Of a DNA stretch of 64,000 bases, positions 1-8,747 are shown piece by piece. This DNA comes from Methanogenium cariaci JCM 10550 (GTDB lineage Archaea; Halobacteriota; Methanomicrobia; Methanomicrobiales; Methanomicrobiaceae), in assembly GCF_001315945.1 (NCBI RefSeq), contig NZ_BBBG01000001.1, forward strand, positions 186,001 through 250,000. The letters are read 5' to 3'. Both the position numbers and the translations under genes were made by a program. Within the stretch, counting starts at the first letter, position 1. Every line of letters starts with the position of its first letter. Under the pieces are notes generated by a model, which searched no databases, was not told the origin of the DNA, and saw only the letters and a program-made list of their open reading frames with translations.

Positions 1-57
1 GCAGACTCGGTCATATTTACGCGGGATGCCAACGGGACGGTCAACGGGATGATCTGA
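1..57 (+). CDS. C-terminal end of an upstream gene (partial)
   Basis: Frame 1 is open from the window edge to a TGA at 55-57 and reads ADSVIFTRDANGTVNGMI. The FTRDANG-x-V-x-G-M ending resembles the C-terminal strand seen in some serine-hydrolase (class C beta-lactamase-like) proteins, but 18 residues are too few to name it. It is followed by about 100 bases before the trp promoter. Confidence 0.4.
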   Translation, partial: ADSVIFTRDANGTVNGMI

Positions 58-157
58 AACGGTATACCCGTCACATCGCGATTCTCATACATTTTTATAT
101 TCAGGAATAGGCGGAATCCCTTCTCACCGACAAGACGCAAGGGGGGGGATGCTCGAC

Positions 158-196
158 ATATTTATACAATGACGTACAAATATGTGCATAGGTGAT
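158..196 (+). promoter_or_regulatory. trp operon promoter and ribosome binding site
   Basis: A TATA-like box ATATTTATA lies at 158-166, which would place transcription start near 188-192. AGGTGAT at 190-196 matches the archaeal anti-Shine-Dalgarno sequence and sits 9 bases before the ATG at 206. This supports ATG 206 over the in-frame ATG at 182. I see no leader peptide or obvious operator. Confidence 0.5.
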
Positions 197-205
197 GCCG
201 GTGGA

Positions 206-1705
206 ATGGATTCCGCAATACAACTGAACCTGTCTGTAAAAGAATTCGAAACAATTGCAGAAAACTGCACCAAGCCCCTGATTATCCCCCTCTGTACCGC
301 CCTGCCGGAAGCTCCGCTTCCCAGTAGCGAATATGGGTTTATCCTTGAGTCCCTCGATACGAAGCGACGGGATGCACGTTACTCGGTGATGGGGGGGATG
401 GAGCCTGTGCTGACCATATCAATCGGGGAGACCCTCGGTCTGATCGGTGACGAACGGTATGTCGCCTGTGCACGCCGGGCACCCGTGGGCAAAACTCCGG
501 TGGATACCATCCGGTCGGTGGTTGATGCCTTCACGGTATGTGCAGAGAACACTCCGGAATTTACCGGGTGCTTTGCCGGATATTTTTCCTACGACCTTGT
601 CTACGCACTTTTTGATCAGCTGTCAGAGCACCGGAGAGGAGTGAACGAAACGCCTTTGGCCGAGTTTATGCTCACCCGTGAGAGTGTTGTCATTGATCAC
701 GATGAGAACAGGAGCTACCTCTTCAGCTATCCGCTGATCACCGAAGATTCGATTCCTTCCGAGGAATACCGGAAGGCAGAACAACGCATCCGGGAACGGG
801 TCTCCCGAATCTCCGTGCAGGAAAAATCCGCATTCCCGGATCATCCGTCCGTGAGGCCTGCCGCTGCACCGTCGTCTGCAAACCTTACGCAGGCAGTCTT
901 TGAAGAGCGGGTAAGACAGGCGAGGGAATACGTCCACGCGGGGGAAATCCTCCAGACGGTCATCTCCTGGAGGATGAAGTGCGCCTACACCGCACCACCC
1001 ATTTCTCTGTATTCCGCCCTCAGGGAAGTGAATCCGAGCAATTATATGTACTTCCTTGACTTCGGGAAGCGGCAGGTCATCGGGTCCAGCCCGGAGATGC
1101 TGGTGCGAGTCGAGGGAAAAACGGTCACGACGGTCCCCCCCATCGCCGGCACCCGTCCGCGGGGTCGGAACGGCGAAGAGGACATCGAACTTGCCCGGGA
1201 TCTGCTCGCCGACAAAAAGGAGTGCGCCGAACATCTCATGCTTGTTGACCTTGCACGCAATGATCTGGGCAGGGTCTGTAAATATGGCTCGGTCGCCCCC
1301 CCGGAGACCTTCATGGACGTTGAGAAGTTCTCCCACGTGCAGCATATTGTCTCACGGGTGAGCGGCGAGCTCCGGGATGACTGCGACCGGTTTGATGCCT
1401 TTGTCTCCTGTTTTCCTGCAGGGACGGTCTCCGGTGCGCCGAAGATACGGGCAATGCAGGTCATCGATGAACTCGAAGATGAGAAGCGGGGGTATCTATG
1501 CCGGAGCGGCAGGCTACATCGGCTCAACGGGGACCTGAACCTTGCGATCGCCATCCGGACGGTCATCGTTGAAGATGGACAGGCTGCTGTGCAGACCGGG
1601 GCAGGCATCGTCGCCGATTCCGTGCCGGAGAAGGAGTACGCCGAGACCATGATGAAGGCCGGTGCCATGCTTGCAGCAATTCGGATGGCGGAGGAACGAT
1701 CATGA
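206..1705 (+). CDS. trpE: Anthranilate synthase component I (TrpE)
   Basis: Forms anthranilate from chorismate with ammonia supplied by TrpG; first committed step of tryptophan synthesis. About 500 residues, usual length. The chorismate-binding domain is clear: IAGTRPRG, KECAEHLMLVDLARNDLGR, KFSHVQHIVS, FPAGTVSGAPKIRAM and the C-terminal QTGAGIVADS. An N-terminal inhibitor-binding region precedes it. Between about 1487 and 1527 the frame slips: an extra G in AAGCGGGGG and a missing C in CGGCTCAAC turn the expected G-I-Y-A-G-A-A-G-Y-I-G into unrelated residues, then the frame returns. The start is ATG 206, chosen by the ribosome binding site. It overlaps trpG by 4 bases (ATGA). Confidence 0.95.
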   Translation: MDSAIQLNLSVKEFETIAENCTKPLIIPLCTALPEAPLPSSEYGFILESLDTKRRDARYSVMGGMEPVLTISIGETLGLIGDERYVACARRAPVGKTPVDTIRSVVDAFTVCAENTPEFTGCFAGYFSYDLVYALFDQLSEHRRGVNETPLAEFMLTRESVVIDHDENRSYLFSYPLITEDSIPSEEYRKAEQRIRERVSRISVQEKSAFPDHPSVRPAAAPSSANLTQAVFEERVRQAREYVHAGEILQTVISWRMKCAYTAPPISLYSALREVNPSNYMYFLDFGKRQVIGSSPEMLVRVEGKTVTTVPPIAGTRPRGRNGEEDIELARDLLADKKECAEHLMLVDLARNDLGRVCKYGSVAPPETFMDVEKFSHVQHIVSRVSGELRDDCDRFDAFVSCFPAGTVSGAPKIRAMQVIDELEDEKRGYLCRSGRLHRLNGDLNLAIAIRTVIVEDGQAAVQTGAGIVADSVPEKEYAETMMKAGAMLAAIRMAEERS

Positions 1706-2337
1706 AGGTGCTCGTGATTGACTGCTACGACAGCTTCACCTACAACCTCTGCCAGATGATCGGCCGTCTGGGTGCAGAACCGGTGGTGGTGCACAATGAC
1801 GCATCGCCGGAAACCCTCCGTCTCCGGGATGTCGAGCGAGTCATCCTCTCCCCCCCCGGCCCCCCCGGCCGGCCTGAGGAATCCGGTCTCTGCCTGCACG
1901 CCCTCAACACCATTTCCCGGGACATCCCGACACTGGGTGTCTGTCTCGGGCATCAGGCGATCTGCCTGAACTTTGGAGGAGAGGTTATCCGGGCAGATCA
2001 CCTGATGCATGGGATGACCTCCCAAATCTCTCATGACGGATGCGGGGTCTTTTCCGGGATTGAAAACCCGTTTACGGCGACCCGGTATCATTCGCTCATC
2101 GCGGATAAGGAGTCGCTGCCCGATGAACTCGCGGTGACTGCGGTCAGCTGTGATGACGGCTATGTTATGGGCGTCCGGCACCGGGACTATCCGGTGGAGG
2201 GCATCCAGTTCCACCCGGAAAGCATCCTCACCAAACAGGGCAGACATCTGATGGAGAATTTCCTCGGGGGGGCGGATGCCGATGATGCAGGAGAGCATCG
2301 CAAAGGCAGCGGCCCGGACAGATCTCACGGTCGGTGA
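1702..2337 (+). CDS. trpG: Anthranilate synthase glutamine amidotransferase (TrpG)
   Basis: Supplies ammonia from glutamine to TrpE. Class I glutamine amidotransferase of about 190-210 residues: N-terminal VLVIDCYDSFTYNL, oxyanion loop near residue 55, nucleophile Cys in GVCLGHQAI, and the His/Glu pair in QFHPESIL. The oxyanion loop reads S-P-P-G-P-P-G-R-P where the family has S-P-G-P-G-x-P. Two C tracts (8 and 7 long) have each gained three bases. The true stop is unclear because a G tract near 2268 lies just before it; as read the protein runs to 2337 and overlaps trpD. Confidence 0.93.
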   Translation: MKVLVIDCYDSFTYNLCQMIGRLGAEPVVVHNDASPETLRLRDVERVILSPPGPPGRPEESGLCLHALNTISRDIPTLGVCLGHQAICLNFGGEVIRADHLMHGMTSQISHDGCGVFSGIENPFTATRYHSLIADKESLPDELAVTAVSCDDGYVMGVRHRDYPVEGIQFHPESILTKQGRHLMENFLGGADADDAGEHRKGSGPDRSHGR

Positions 2338-3337
2338 AGCAGCCTCTGCCATGCATATGATGATGACCGGCAGGGCGACCGATGCACAGGTTGGCGCTTT
2401 TCTGACCGCAATGAGCATGAAGGGGGGGAGACGACCGCAGAGATTGCCGCGTGTGCGGGGGGGTGCTCAGAGAACATGCCGCATCCATCAGCCGCAGGTG
2501 GCGGGCACCCTCGTTGATACCTGCGGCACCGGCGGGGGGGATATGCGGGGCACCTTTAATATCAGCACAACGGCTGCGTTTGTTGCCGCCGGTGCCGGTG
2601 TTCCTGTTGTCAAGCATGGAAACCGGAGTGTGAGCAGCCGGTGCGGTTCTGCGGATCTGCTGGAAGAGCTGGGCGTCTCTCTGTCCCTCCCGCCGGAACA
2701 GACCTGCCGCATCATCGAAGAGACGGGCATCGGCTTTCTGTATGCACCTCTCCACCACCCGACCATGAAAACCGTGGCAGGACCCCCCCGGCGTGAGATC
2801 GGGACTCGCAGCCTCTTCAACATTCTCGGGCCGCTCGCAAACCCGGCCGGGGGGGCAGAGGCCCAGCTTGTCGGGGGGGTCTATTGTCCGGAACTAACCG
2901 GAACGGTCGCCGAAGCCTGCGGATACTCGGCACCGGGCGGGCGATGGTCGTTTACGGGGGGGATGGTCTCGATGAGATTACCACGACCGGAGTAACCCGG
3001 GTTTCAGAGCTGAAGAACGGAACCATAGACCACTACGAGATCCGGTGCCGTGACTTCGGCATCCCGGAAGCGACCCGGCAGTGCTCCGGGGGGGAGGCAG
3101 TGTGGAACAGAATGCAGCGATATTCCGGCATGTCCTGAGGGGGGGGACGAGGGGCCGGCCCGTGATATCGTGCTTATGAATGCCGGGGGGGCGGCGATTT
3201 GCATCGGCGGCAGGGCTCATTCGCCTGAACAGGGCATCCGTTGTGCGGAGGCTGCGATTGACTCGGGGGGGCGGGCACAGGAAAAACTGGACGCGCTTGT
3301 GAAAATGACGGGGGGGGAACTCCACTATGATACTTGA
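2276..3337 (+). CDS. trpD: Anthranilate phosphoribosyltransferase (TrpD), frame broken by tract errors
   Basis: Transfers phosphoribosyl from PRPP to anthranilate. Reconstructed length about 350 residues. Diagnostic parts lie in several frames: [10 protein letters not shown], then [17 protein letters not shown] (PRPP-binding loop, with one extra Gly from a 7-G tract), [36 protein letters not shown], and the C-terminal [22 protein letters not shown]. Frame changes occur near 2421, 2457, 2494, 2915, 3090, 3140 and 3190. All sit at G tracts or at a lost C. No internal stop is needed once these are corrected, so I read it as functional. Start could be ATG 2276, 2282 or 2285. Confidence 0.88.
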
Positions 3338-4091
3338 TGATATTATCAAAATGACACAGCTTCGCATCCGGGAACCGGAAGAGAGGGGGGGAGAGACTGC
3401 CTCCACGAAGCCTGAAGGATGCAATTTTGTCTGTTCCGGGCAGCACGCGGTGATTGCCGAAATTAAGTTTTCCTCTCCGTCCGCGGGCCGGATACGGGAA
3501 CGGACAGATCCGGGACAGATCGCAGTGGCATACCGGAAGGGCGGGTGTGCGGCGATATCGGTTCTCACGGAACCTGCATATTTCGGGGGGGGCAGACCGG
3601 AGGATATTGCGGCGGTAAAAAACGCCGTCCCCCCCCTTCCGGTATTGCGAAAGGACTTCATCATCGATCTGCGCCAGATTGCAGAGACGAGATTCCTCGG
3701 AGCGGATGCCGTGCTTTTGATTGCCGGTCTCTTAGGTGAGCGTCTCGGGGGGGAATTTGTATCCGCTGCGTATGCCGCGGAACTTGAACCCCTGGTCGAG
3801 GTGCATACCTCTGCTGAGGTGGCACTGGCCCTTGCCTCCGACGCGGAGATGATTGGCATCAACAACCGTGACCTTTGCACGATGCAGCTACAGCCGGAGA
3901 CAACGGCTGCACTGGCACAGCCCATACGGGATGCCGGCAGAATTGTCGTCTCGATGAGCGGCATCGGGGGGGGAACCGGAGGATATCCGGCGGCTCGCCC
4001 CCCCGTATGCCGATGCCTTCCTTGCAGGGACAGCCTGATGTCCGCAGAAGATCCCCCCCAGACGGTGCTGGAGGAATTCGTATGCGCATAA
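3327..4091 (+). CDS. trpC: Indole-3-glycerol phosphate synthase (TrpC)
   Basis: Closes the indole ring from CdRP. TIM-barrel of about 250 residues with [11 protein letters not shown] (catalytic Lys loop), [46 protein letters not shown] and VVSMSGIG. Overlaps the trpD stop by 11 bases and ends overlapping the trpF ATG. Near 3965-4035 the frame is lost and regained around two G/C tracts; the expected residues there are the [16 protein letters not shown] segment that binds phosphate. Unfused to TrpF, unlike enterobacteria. Confidence 0.93.
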   Translation: MILDDIIKMTQLRIREPEERGGETASTKPEGCNFVCSGQHAVIAEIKFSSPSAGRIRERTDPGQIAVAYRKGGCAAISVLTEPAYFGGGRPEDIAAVKNAVPPLPVLRKDFIIDLRQIAETRFLGADAVLLIAGLLGERLGGEFVSAAYAAELEPLVEVHTSAEVALALASDAEMIGINNRDLCTMQLQPETTAALAQPIRDAGRIVVSMSGIGGGTGGYPAARPPVCRCLPCRDSLMSAEDPPQTVLEEFVCA

Positions 4092-4662
4092 AAATATGTG
4101 GCGTGACCTCGCCTGAGGATGCCTGTCTGGCGGAGGAGGCCGGAGCCGATGCGGTGGGCGTCGTTGTCTTCAGCGATTCGCCGCGTTCGGTTGCAGTCGA
4201 GCGTGCCGGAGAAATATTCGATGCCCTTGGCCCGTTCACCACCGGGGTCTGTGTGACCGCGACAGAGAATGCGGAGGATATTGATGAGATGCTTGCCCTC
4301 CGGCCCCCCCGGCGGTGCAGGTGGGGCAGATGTCTCACTCCCCCCCCGCACCCCCCCCGCTCGTGTCCTGCGGATGGTTGCTCCCGGAGAGACGCCGTCC
4401 CGGCCTGTGATGCGGTCGTCATCGATGCCAGCAGGGGGGGAAGGGACTGGCCTTCAGCCGGGAGTTTGCCCGGCAGATGCTGGAGAGATCTTCTCTCCCG
4501 GTCGTCCTTGCCGGAGGGCTGACCCCCCCGGAGAATGTCGGGGCGGCAGCGGCTCTCGGGCCTTATGCCCTTGATGTGGCATCCGGTGTTGAAAGCCGGC
4601 CCGGCGTCAAGGATTCCCGTCTGGTGCGTGCATTCGTCAGTGCATGCAGGAGGCAGGCATGA
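4082..4662 (+). CDS. trpF: Phosphoribosylanthranilate isomerase (TrpF), frame broken by tract errors
   Basis: Amadori isomerisation of PRA to CdRP. ATG 4082 gives [14 protein letters not shown] with the catalytic Cys in KICG, followed by [17 protein letters not shown]. The C-terminal half, in another frame, has [18 protein letters not shown] and [14 protein letters not shown], which carries the catalytic Asp and phosphate loop. Frame changes cluster at the C tracts near 4305-4350 and the G tract near 4433. About 190 residues reconstructed. ATGA overlap with trpB. Confidence 0.88.
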
Positions 4663-5853
4663 GCACCGGACGGTTCGGCCCCCCCTACGGCGGACAGTTT
4701 GTCCCCCCCGAAACTCTGATGGCCGCGGTAACGGCACTTGAGGAGGGGAGAAATGCCGTCTGTCCGACGCCAGAGTTCCGGGACGAACTTGCGTTCTACC
4801 TGAAGGAGTATGCCGGACGGGAGACGCCCCTGACCTTCTGCCGGAATGTCTCTGACGATATGGGCTGCAACGTCTATCTCAAACGGGAAGATCTTCTGCA
4901 CAGCGGGGGGGCGCACAAACTCAACAACACCCTCGGACAGGGCCTTCTCGCACGCCATATGGGCAAGAAACGGCTGATTGCCGAGACCGGTGCCGGGCAG
5001 CACGGGGGGGTGGCGACAGCGATAGCAGGCGCCGTGCTGAACCTCCCGGTGGAGGTGTATATGGGGGAGACCGACTGCCAGAGACAGCGCCTGAATGTCT
5101 TCCGCATGGAGCTGATGGGTGCGAAGGTCATCCCGGTGACCGGTGGCACGGCGACCCTGAAGGATGCGGTCAATGAGGCGATGCGGGAATGGGCGGCCAG
5201 CAGCGAGGATTCTGCCTATATTCTCGGTTCTGTTGTCGGCCCGCACCCCCCCTACCCGGAGATGGTCCGGGATTTCCAGACCGTGATCGGAACCGAGGCC
5301 CGGCAGCAGATCCTTGATCGGGAGGAGCGTCTCCCGGATGAGGTGATCGCCTGTGTGGGCGGCGGTTCCAATGCCATCGGCATGTTTTATCCCTTTTTGC
5401 AGGATGATGTGAGGCTTGTGGGTGTCGAGGCCGGGGGGGGCAGGGGGGGCAACGCACCCGGTGAACACGGTGCCTCGCTGAAGAGCGGCCGACCGGGGGG
5501 GATTCTGCACGGTGCTCTTTCCTACCTGTTGCAGGACGCGGACGGACAGGTGATTGAGACGCACTCGGTGGCAGCGGGTCTGGATTACCCCTCGGTCGGG
5601 CCGGAGCACAGCATGCTCAAAGATGCCGGGCGGGTGCACTATGAAAGTGTGCCGGATGCAGATGTTCTGAACGCATTCCGCTACCTCTCCCGCAGGGAGG
5701 GTATCGTGCCGGCCTTGAGTCGGCACATGCGGTGGCCTACCTCATGAGGGAGCAGGATCGGTTTGAAAGAGATGATGTCGTCATCATCAACCTCTCGGGG
5801 GGAGGGGGGGTGACAAGGATATTTCACGGGAGGTGGTGCATGCACCGATTTGA
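4659..5853 (+). CDS. trpB: Tryptophan synthase beta chain (TrpB)
   Basis: PLP enzyme joining indole and serine. ATG 4659 follows AGGAGG at 4649-4654. About 390 residues: [30 protein letters not shown] (PLP lysine), [35 protein letters not shown], then ..SAHAVAYL and INLSGRGDKD in a second frame after about 5715. This gene gives the clearest view of the tract problem: HSGAHK, QHGVATA, GPHPYP and GRPGILHG each carry one extra Gly or Pro codon at a 7-base tract. It is the classic TrpB1, able to pair with the adjacent TrpA. Confidence 0.95.
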
Positions 5854-6649
5854 AACGGTATTCGAGCGGCCGGCGTTCATCGCCTTCACGGTGGCAGGCG
5901 ATCCCGATTACGCGACCTCGCTTGTGGCGGCGCAGACCATCATCCGTTCCGGGGGCGGACATACTGGAGCTGGGCATCCCGTTCTCTGATCCGGTGGGTG
6001 ACGGCCCGGTTATCCAGCGGGCCGATGAGCGGGCGCTTTCTGCCGGGGCAACGACCGATTCAGCCTTTGCACTGGTGCGGGACGTCCGCAGGGAGTCGGA
6101 CGTGCCGGTCGTGCTGCTCGTATACGCCAACACGGTCTTTGCCCGCGGGCCGGAACGCTTCTACCGGGAAGCGAAAGAGGCAGGCGTAGACGGGATTTTG
6201 ATCGTTGATATGCCCGTGGAAGAGGCGGAGATGGTGCTCGCGTATGCAAAAAAGACCGGGATTGCCCCCCGATATTCACGGTGACTCCGACCACCCCGCC
6301 GGAGCGGGTGAACCGGATTGCGGAGATGGCCGGCGGCTTCCTGTATCTTGTCTCCCTTTCCGGGGTGACCGGGAGACGCGAGACGCTTTCTGAAGCGGCT
6401 GTCCCCCCCTGATCCAGAGCGTCCGGGAAGAGACGGATATGCCACTCGCCCTTGGCTTCGGGATTGCGACCGAAGCCCATGCCCGGCAGGCAATGGCGGC
6501 AGGGGGCAAATGGGGTCATTGTCGGCAGTGCGATTGTGGAGATCATCGAGAGACATGTCGGGGATGCAAAGGGGATGGAGCGGGAACTCTCGGACTACAT
6601 CGTCCGGATGAAGGCGGCGGTGGGGGGTTCCGGTGGATTGCCGCTGTAA
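5840..6649 (+). CDS. trpA: Tryptophan synthase alpha chain (TrpA), frame broken by tract errors
   Basis: Cleaves indole-3-glycerol phosphate and feeds indole to TrpB. ATG 5840 gives [44 protein letters not shown] carries the catalytic Glu and Asp, then GVDGILIVDMPVEEA, GFLYLVSLSGVTG and LGFGIAT. About 268 residues. Frame slips near 5953, 6268, 6405 and 6507. Last gene of the trp operon; a T-rich stretch follows the stop. Confidence 0.93.
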
Positions 6650-6680
6650 TTCATCAATTCCTCCCTTTTTCTTTTCGGAT
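6650..6680 (+). terminator. T-rich end of the trp operon
   Basis: Directly after the trpA stop comes CCTCCCTTTTTCTTTTC without a convincing stem. T-tract termination is usual in archaea, so this is a plausible terminator only. Confidence 0.3.
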
Positions 6681-6774
6681 TTATTTGCTCATCGGTGAAA
6701 GGCACTGGAGGTTTAGCATCGGGAAGCGGGAGCGGTGAAAGCACATATCCTCCTCTGAAAGAATAGTATGTGAT

Positions 6775-8133
6775 ATGATCCCTCCCTCCGGCCATCCCGC
6801 CCCCCCTGCCTTTGATCTCTTCAACGTCTATTTCGAGCGTATCTATGACCCGACGATGCACCTCGTCTTTGCCTTCGACGGGCACCTTGACGAAGCGGTG
6901 CTGAAGACGGCCACGCTCCGACTGCTTGAATCAGATCCCTATCTGAGGTCACGGTTTGCCGAAGACGATGGCATGCCTCGCTGGGAGGAGATCCTGGAAG
7001 TGGAGGGGGGGGAGCGGGCCTTTGTCATTCTCTCCTCCAATGGGGAGGGCGGAGAGGAAAATGCCCCCCCATTCCCTCCCGAAATCCCTCCCGCCCCCCC
7101 GCTGGATGTCCGTCGCGGGCCACAACTGCGGGTCTCTCTCCTGAGAGAAGAGGGGGGCGACCGGGTCACGGTCACCTGCATCATGGCTTCTGTGACGCGG
7201 GTGGTCTCCGGGATCTGGCACAAAACCTCTTTGCCACGTATGGAAAAATCCAGCGCAACCCGGACTTCCGGCCCGCTCCCACCGGGTGGTATGACCGCAG
7301 CATGGCGCCGGTCCTCGCCCGGTTCAGTGCGGATGAGATGCATGCGGCACAGGAAAACGAGGAGCCGTTCACTGACCGCTGGCGGTTTCCCTGTGAGAGA
7401 ACGGTGAGGGGGGGGACGCCCCCGGATCGCCTCCCGGACATTTTCTCCCGCACGCCTGGTGCGGGCAAAGGCGTTTGGCAAAACACATGACGCCACGGTG
7501 AACGATATCATGATCGCTGCGTTCTTTCTTGCCTTCAAAAAGATCCGCAACGACCCCCCCGCGGATATCGGTTCCCCCCCCGCTCTCTTCTGACCTCGGC
7601 AGACCTCCGGCACTTTCTCGATGGGGGCAGACGGTGGAACAGACTTTCTGCCCATGAACCGCTCGGTCGCCTTTGAAGTCACTCTCTCCGCTGGTGAAGA
7701 CGCACGACTGGAGGATATCATCAGTCAGGTGACCGCGGTGACGAAACAGCGGAAGGCGGAGGGTCTGGGGATGGGGCTCGGCTGCATTCTCTTCTACGAG
7801 GAGATCTGTGCGGGGGGGATGCCTGCAATCAGGGAGTTCTTTGACGGGATGATGCAGGGCTACGAGACGACGGCCCAGAAAAATCCGGTCTTCTCGAATA
7901 TCGGAATATTCCGGGAAGAGGACTTCCTCCCGCTAACGGGAACGGATGGCCGCCCCCCCCTCGGTCTCCGGGATGTCTGCCTTCTCCCGTGTGTCTGCTG
8001 GCCGTATGGCTTTCTCATGGCTCTTTCCACCTTCCGCGATACGATGACGATTGTCACGGCCTATGAGGAGGGACCGTATTCGCGAGAGACGGTCGAGGAG
8101 TTCCTGGCGTTGGTGGACGGGTATCTGCCGTGA
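6775..8133 (+). CDS. Stand-alone condensation-domain acyltransferase-like protein
   Basis: About 450 residues when joined. N-terminus FDLFNVYFERIYDPTMHLVF and a long first half match the condensation/PapA5/alcohol acetyltransferase fold. Near 7181-7215 the DNA encodes H-H-G-F-C-D-A-G-G if one base is restored (TGC-CAT-CAT-GGC), which is the HHxxxDxxG catalytic motif. A second-domain motif SNIGIFREED and the ending TYEEGPYSRETVEEFL also fit. No carrier-protein or adenylation domain is nearby, so it is not an NRPS module. Substrate unknown; acylation of an alcohol or sugar is possible. Frame changes near 7185, 7410, 7450 and 7580. Own promoter likely in the AT-rich 6680-6770. Confidence 0.65.
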
Positions 8134-8174
8134 ACCGTTTCCCATCTTTTTGACCCTTTTTGATACCCTGTTTT

Positions 8175-8384
8175 CAGGGATTGGAGGGTGATATGGATGT
8201 ATTTTCTGCACGTATTTGTTGCCGGAAAAACATGTCCATAATGCCGGTTATTCGCTTAAAATCGGGTGGATTGCAGACTATATTGGGGGGGTCGCTATTG
8301 GCGGATATTTTTGAGAGGATGTGTGGCGTGTCCTGACGGAGAAAGGCCCGCTCCGGGCTTCTGTGGGGGGGATGTTTTTTCCGG
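8175..8384 (+). repeat. Dispersed non-coding repeat, copy 1
   Basis: This stretch matches 43951-44157 in the same orientation. Shared blocks are AGGGATTGG, GGATGTATTTTCTG, TGCCGGAAAAA, TTGCAGACTAT, GGCGGATATTTTTGAGAGGATG (one T fewer in copy 2) and a GC-rich end (GGCCC-CTCCG-GC-TCTGTG). Identity looks like 70-80 percent by eye. No conserved open frame crosses it. It lies in a 610-base gene-free gap (8134-8747). Weak similarity may run on to about 8465. Confidence 0.65.
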
Positions 8385-8747
8385 GGGGGTGGAGATCTGC
8401 CTGATATGTAATTTGGCCGGGATTCTCCATTCGATGGTGGGGGGGTGTTGTCCAAAATAACGAGAATTATGAGTAAAGTGGTTTTTCATGTCGTCAAACC
8501 CGATCGCCTCATCTTCTTTTGAAGTAATTTGGATCTTGGAACCCGGAAGACACTCATGTGAGATGATCTTTATGCTGAATGGGTGATCTTCTGTCTTTTT
8601 TTATGTATTGTCGTGTTTTCTGGCAGTTCATCGGCATTGACGAAACATTTATGCTACTTCCCAGTGGTGGGTATGCACCAGTATTCCGCTGAAAAACAGA
8701 TCCGGAAGACCCCCCCCGCTTCCACATTTGAGGAGGTATGATGGGGT

